Of a stretch of DNA of 64,000 nucleotides, positions 61,968-64,000 are shown piece after piece; within the stretch, counting starts at the first letter, position 1, and every line of letters starts with the position of its first letter. The stretch covers positions 23,410,001 through 23,474,000 of the forward strand of contig CAMQGK010000634.1 in NCBI GenBank assembly GCA_947000775.1, in the 5' to 3' direction. The notes below the pieces were generated by a model, which was not told where the DNA came from, did no database searches, and was given only the letters and a program-made list of their open reading frames with translations. The translations under genes were made by a program, and so were the position numbers. This stretch comes from Pterois miles (Eukaryota; Chordata; Actinopteri; Perciformes; Scorpaenidae).

Positions 61968-64000
61968 GAAGAAGAAGAAGAAGAAGAAGAAGATCTTTAA
62001 TAAAAATAATAAGAAAGGGCTGTTTAAGCTGTCGCCATGTGAAATCTTTGAGAAATTAGCCTATTTTATGATTAGTCTTTATTATTATCTGCAGTCAGCT
62101 GATTGCATCTGTTTCAAAGCCTCGTTTATAGCTATTTTATTATTATCTCATTATTAAATATTTTATCGTAAATATCTGAACGCATGTCATTCATTTCCCC
62201 CCATATTGATTCTTTCTTCAGCACTCTCTGAGCCCGTCGTGTAGCTCCAGCCCATACCGTCCAGCCTTGGTGATTATCATCTCTGTGCCAATCTCGTGGA
62301 ACCGTTTCCACAGGTCTGATCCTTGCAGGTCCACCCGGGTTTCCTCTCCGCTGCCGGTTACCGGCGCCGCGCACAGAGCCACGGGCTGCGGGCTCTCCAG
62401 CAGCGCGTCCTCGCTCTCTGCTGCACAGGAAAGAGGCGAGACATTAACACGGTTTCAATAGTTCAACCCATCCGAGCCAAGCGTTATTCTCTAGGATGCT
62501 TCATCGTGTAACTCGTAGAAAAGGTTAAATACTCAATACAATAAGCATATCAGCATTACAGCAGGACGAACTCGGTTACGTGATCATCAAGTTGGCATAA
62601 TGCATTTTGTATTTGACATAATGACTTATTAAATAGGCTAAATTATGATATTATGGTATATATATACATCATTACAGTGACTGCAGCAATAATGAAAAAA
62701 AAAAACTTTCAACAGCCCACGAAAAATGCAAATTTTACAACACACTACAAGTTATTTATTGCAAGGAGATAAAAATGCTTTTAAGTCTCATGAATACACT
62801 GCATTTGTAAGAATGTTGTAGTTTTATGTCTTTAAACTAAGGTCACCCCATACACTCAATACTGAATAGTATATTATGACACAGTAGAAAGATGGCAAGT
62901 TTACTATGCAGTACACTCACTACTGAGCTCCAGTTTAATAATGATTTTCATGATGGAGTACTTAAATGCGTTTTAACATTGAGGGTCTGTTTAGAGGACA
63001 CAGTGGTGTTTATGTGTCTCACCGCTGTTGTTATTTGCGCTATTCAACACAGGCCTCGCCAAGTGGAAATTTATGGACATTAAACGTGGGCCTAACGAGC
63101 CAAACTAACACAAAGACAAATGCTCAGCCAAGTGCGTTTTTAAAACGCGCAGCAGATTTAAATCCTAATTTGTCAAGGCCCGGCCGGGTTTATGCTCTCT
63201 GCAGACCTCTTATAGCGTCCGTTCCGTGGTAGCTGCTCTGCCTTTATACGCTGCTAATTGGCGTGTTTATGATTGCAACACAACTCATAAAGCGTCTCAC
63301 ATTAGTCACACTCACACCGCTCATATTTACTAGACTACCGCCATATCATATCACATTTCCACTTTGAGGCTCTGACCAAAAGCCTTAATAATCATTATTT
63401 TTGCTTTATAATGTGGATATTTTGTGGTTTATTACGGATTTTGTTTCCCTTAGCAATACGCATAAGACAGCATGTGTGATAATGATGATGGTGGTGGTGG
63501 GAAAAATGCAGCTTTTTACTCAAAAATAAAAGTCAAAAAATAATAGCAGCAATTGGATTTTTAAAAAATAAGTAATTTGCTTAAAAGTAGTAATAATTTG
63601 CGCATGGTTTATGAAATAATTAGCTGGATTCTAGTCAAAAAGTTTGAAAACAATCACAACCTACCATGAGAAAGTATATAGTTTAAAGCAACATGGGCAT
63701 TATTTTAGATTTATTTTATAGTGTTGGGTAGTTTTGAAATGTTGCCATTACAAGGGCCTATTTTATGCACTAATTGTTCTATTGTTTATTTATTTAAATT
63801 ATTATTATTACCGACACTAATTCTGATTTACTTACGGGATCCGTCACTGGCACATTCCGCCTCGCTGCCCCGGTCGCTGGTGCACGCTCTGTCGGCTCTC
63901 GGCCCCGGGCTCCCGGTTAGATCAGAGACATCGGTTCCGTCCTCGTAACCGGGGGACACAGCATCCTCTCCGGCCGTCCTGCGCCTCTTCTCCGCTCCGA
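54565..64000 (-). CDS. tbx18: tbx18, T-box transcription factor 18 (8 coding exons, 5' end off the window)
   Basis: This is the whole visible gene; the exons are listed separately. Known of the family: Tbx18 is a nuclear, sequence-specific T-box factor, mainly a repressor, of the Tbx15/18/22 group, acting in somite polarity, epicardium and sinus horn, and ureter mesenchyme. Seen: exons 63836-64000, 62258-62420, 61718-61819, 60413-60584, 59292-59459, 58215-58279, 56171-56265 and 54565-55106 join in frame into 489 residues plus TGA. The T-box spans visible residues about 84-281, starting at [19 protein letters not shown] and ending in [14 protein letters not shown]. Tbx18 rather than Tbx15 is indicated by [23 protein letters not shown] and the C-terminal [12 protein letters not shown] and QVTAHM. 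Human TBX18 is about 607 residues, so the visible part plus a short missing N-terminus is shorter than the mammalian protein. All splice phases agree and no frameshift or stop is present, so it looks functional. The repressor eh1-type motif known from the family N-terminus would lie outside the window. Confidence 0.96.
55107..56170 (-). other. tbx18 intron 7, with hAT-like and MADF remnants
   Basis: 1064 bp, GT-AG. A hAT-like left terminus TAGGGATGCACTGATCTAAT starts at 55190; its matching right end was not found but may lie near 55930. The MADF-like remnant is listed separately. The exon-8-proximal 85 bp are unique. Confidence 0.6.
55500..55716 (+). pseudogene. MADF-like coding remnant in tbx18 intron 7 (antisense)
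   Basis: A plus-strand frame contains [20 protein letters not shown] followed by [14 protein letters not shown] and a short tail ending at a stop (55714-55716). The pattern (HKALYDK, then KD-x-x-W-x-x-x), with the conserved Trp, resembles the start of a MADF domain. It is shorter and more divergent than the fragment at 37629. It lies inside or beside a hAT-like remnant, opposite to tbx18, and is probably transposon debris. Confidence 0.4.
56171..56265 (-). CDS. tbx18: tbx18 coding exon 7
   Basis: It encodes residues 279-309 ([31 protein letters not shown]) and the first base of Gly310. The [20 protein letters not shown] string just after the T-box is Tbx18-like; Tbx15 differs here. The acceptor is GCGTTTTACAG before 56265 and the donor GTACAG at 56170-56165. 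Phases 2 in and 1 out match exon 6 and exon 8. Confidence 0.95.
56435..56558 (+). mobile_element. SINE-like retroposon, copy f, 5'-truncated, in tbx18 intron 6
   Basis: Only the 3' part is present: GGACTGGCGACCTGTCCAGG, CCCTAACGGGATAAGCGGTT and tail (ATGG)n. Perfect 14-bp duplications AGCTGTGCTTGGGG lie at 56421-56434 and 56559-56572. It is inserted antisense to the gene. Confidence 0.92.
56960..57460. promoter_or_regulatory. Candidate intronic regulatory block of tbx18
   Basis: Mid-to-high GC, repeat-poor sequence in intron 6, with features such as CATTGATGCAGCTGCAGCCG, CCATCTCCATGGAGACC (RFX-like), GATTGGCTGCTGCC, AGAGGTAATTGCTTTCACAC (homeodomain-like and T-box-like) and CACGGTGATAATTTAG. 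C/A-rich runs occur at 57236-57269. Regulatory function is inferred only from position and composition. Confidence 0.3.
58215..58279 (-). CDS. tbx18: tbx18 coding exon 6 (C-terminal DNA-contact helix of T-box)
   Basis: A 65-bp exon encoding residues 257-277 plus two bases of Arg278: [21 protein letters not shown]. The NPFAKGFR segment is the T-box 3-10 helix, whose Phe residues enter the DNA minor groove in solved T-box structures; both are present. The acceptor is TTGCTTTTCAG before 58279 and the donor GTGAGT at 58214-58209, both strong. Confidence 0.96.
58280..59291 (-). other. tbx18 intron 5
   Basis: 1012 bp, GT-AG. It holds the (CTTT)n tract and a TG-rich patch near 58511-58540. Nothing else recognised. 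Confidence 0.8.
58922..58992. repeat. (CTTT)n tetranucleotide microsatellite
   Basis: About 17 uninterrupted CTTT units, within tbx18 intron 5. Confidence 0.97.
59292..59459 (-). CDS. tbx18: tbx18 coding exon 5 (T-box dimer/DNA region)
   Basis: It encodes residues 201-256: [70 protein letters not shown] and the [16 protein letters not shown] segment are hallmark T-box sequences. The ECGEELSP insert separates Tbx18 from Tbx15, which has a different residue pattern here. The acceptor is TTGTTCAG before 59459 and the donor GTAGCA at 59291-59286. The exon is phase 0 at both ends and 168 bp long, so skipping it would keep the reading frame but destroy the domain. Confidence 0.96.
59460..60412 (-). 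other. tbx18 intron 4
   Basis: 953 bp, GT-AG; nearly half is the hAT-like element at 59768-60181. A T run lies at 59690-59704. Confidence 0.8.
59768..60181 (+). mobile_element. hAT-like non-autonomous element in tbx18 intron 4
   Basis: 414 bp bounded by TAGGGAGGCACTGATCTGAC and GTATCGGTGTGTTTGCATCC-CTA as imperfect inverted ends, with perfect 8-bp duplications CTTTTATT at 59760-59767 and 60182-60189. It is the uninterrupted relative of the element at 148-1287 and encodes no protein. Confidence 0.88.
60413..60584 (-). CDS. tbx18: tbx18 coding exon 4 (T-box core)
   Basis: It encodes the end of Arg143 and residues 144-200: [57 protein letters not shown]. This block is diagnostic of the Tbx15/18/22 subgroup, since Tbx1, Tbx4/5 and Tbx20 differ at [17 protein letters not shown]. 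The donor GTAAGT at 60412-60407 is perfect. The acceptor (GAATCGTGAAG before 60584) has a poor pyrimidine tract, but no other AG keeps the frame with exon 3, so the boundary is safe on phase and homology. Confidence 0.96.
60585..61717 (-). other. tbx18 intron 3
   Basis: 1133 bp, GT-AG. No repeat or RNA gene recognised. Overlapping frames at 61166-61504 occur on both strands without homology. Confidence 0.7.
61718..61819 (-). CDS. tbx18: tbx18 coding exon 3 (T-box core)
   Basis: It encodes residues 110-142 plus part of Arg143: [20 protein letters not shown] followed by [18 protein letters not shown] and the YYxAMDI segment are signature T-box sequences of the DNA-binding fold. The acceptor is CCTGTCAG before 61819; the donor is GTAAAA at 61717-61712, a weaker than average match. 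The 102-bp length and phases (2 in, 2 out) keep the frame. Compared with the mammalian protein as I remember it, there are conservative changes (KITGL for KISGL, DIIPV for DIVPV). Confidence 0.95.
   Translation of the reverse strand, partial: ADVPRYACEDYGVGPTSAILHCHGYNPRGQQTI
61820..62257 (-). other. tbx18 intron 2, with AAT/GAA microsatellites
   Basis: 438 bp, GT-AG. It contains (AAT)n at 61914-61963 directly followed by (GAA)n at 61968-61992. Confidence 0.85.
61914..61992. repeat. Compound (AAT)n-(GAA)n microsatellite
   Basis: About 16 AAT units, then about 8 GAA units, both trinucleotide tracts. Confidence 0.96.
62258..62420 (-). CDS. tbx18: tbx18 coding exon 2 (start of T-box)
   Basis: It encodes residues 55-109: a variable linker ([17 protein letters not shown] and so on) and then the first T-box strand region, [26 protein letters not shown]. 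The acceptor is TTTCCTGTGCAG just above 62420 and the donor is GTATGG at 62257-62252, giving phases 1 in and 2 out that fit the flanking exons. The acceptor is followed at once by a second CAG (62420-62418), so it is a NAGNAG tandem acceptor. Using the distal AG would change Pro-Glu-Ser to Gln-Ser and drop one residue, ahead of the T-box. GC content is higher than in the flanking introns. Confidence 0.94.
62421..63835 (-). other. tbx18 intron 1
   Basis: 1415 bp between exon 2 and exon 1, GTAAGT...CAG. AT-rich with an A run at 62694-62705; no element or RNA recognised. Confidence 0.75.
63836..64000 (-). CDS. tbx18: tbx18 coding exon 1 (partial, 3' part)
   Basis: Read on the minus strand from the window edge, it encodes visible residues 1-54 plus the first base of codon 55. 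It starts [20 protein letters not shown] and continues as an acidic, Ser/Gly-rich stretch ending ECASDGS. The KRRR cluster is a plausible nuclear localisation signal, as in other Tbx15/18/22 proteins. The 3' end is set by a consensus donor GTAAGT at 63835-63830, and the leftover base (phase 1) matches exon 2. The start codon is not in the window. This low-complexity N-terminal part alone would not identify the gene; the assignment rests on the downstream exons. Confidence 0.88.

Noticed and set aside
54565..64000. Assignment as tbx15 or tbx22
   Set aside because: The T-box core alone could fit the group, but [23 protein letters not shown] and the C-terminal FLGSSPSGT tail point to Tbx18.

Overview
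The window is vertebrate nuclear DNA, almost certainly from a ray-finned fish and probably a spiny-rayed (percomorph) teleost. The evidence is GT-AG introns, long (TG)n/(CA)n microsatellites, and dense interspersed repeats of kinds familiar from teleosts: tRNA-headed SINE-like retroposons with (ATGG)n tails, hAT-type non-autonomous elements, and LINE tails containing TTATTAGTCCCACAGTGGG. The species is not determinable from sequence alone.

One protein-coding gene can be supported: tbx18, on the minus strand from 64000 down to the stop codon at 54565-54567. Eight coding exons splice in frame with consensus or near-consensus junctions and give 489 residues: an acidic N-terminal segment with a KRRR cluster, a complete T-box (visible residues about 84-281), and a C-terminal domain ending in the Tbx18-type tail. 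The start codon, the extreme N-terminus and the promoter lie beyond the right edge. The 3' UTR probably runs to about 54030 or 53840.

Positions 1 to about 53800 are the 3' flank of tbx18. I see no convincing coding exon there. The region is a mosaic of microsatellites and fossil mobile elements separated by unique sequence. Clear nesting occurs at 148-1287 (two SINEs inside a hAT element with its 8-bp target duplication), 8478-9320, 13282-15050, 46470-47682 and 51544-51959 (a LINE tail inside a SINE). Two places, 37629-37856 and 55500-55716 (the second in tbx18 intron 7), carry short MADF-like coding remnants, probably from transposon-encoded or domesticated DNA-binding proteins.

Some repeats carry transcription-factor-like motifs. 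One repeat at 49370-49740 has two perfect oestrogen-response-element palindromes. A repeat at 12893 and 16900 carries a CTCF-like core in the same orientation in both copies. One transposon family carries a DR1 nuclear-receptor motif, and the SINE carries a T-box half-site. These could matter to regulation in a tbx18 landscape, but nothing here proves use.

I found no CRISPR, operon, tRNA or rRNA gene and no previously undescribed enzymatic system. The more interesting signals are the repeat-borne regulatory motifs and the well-preserved insertion footprints.
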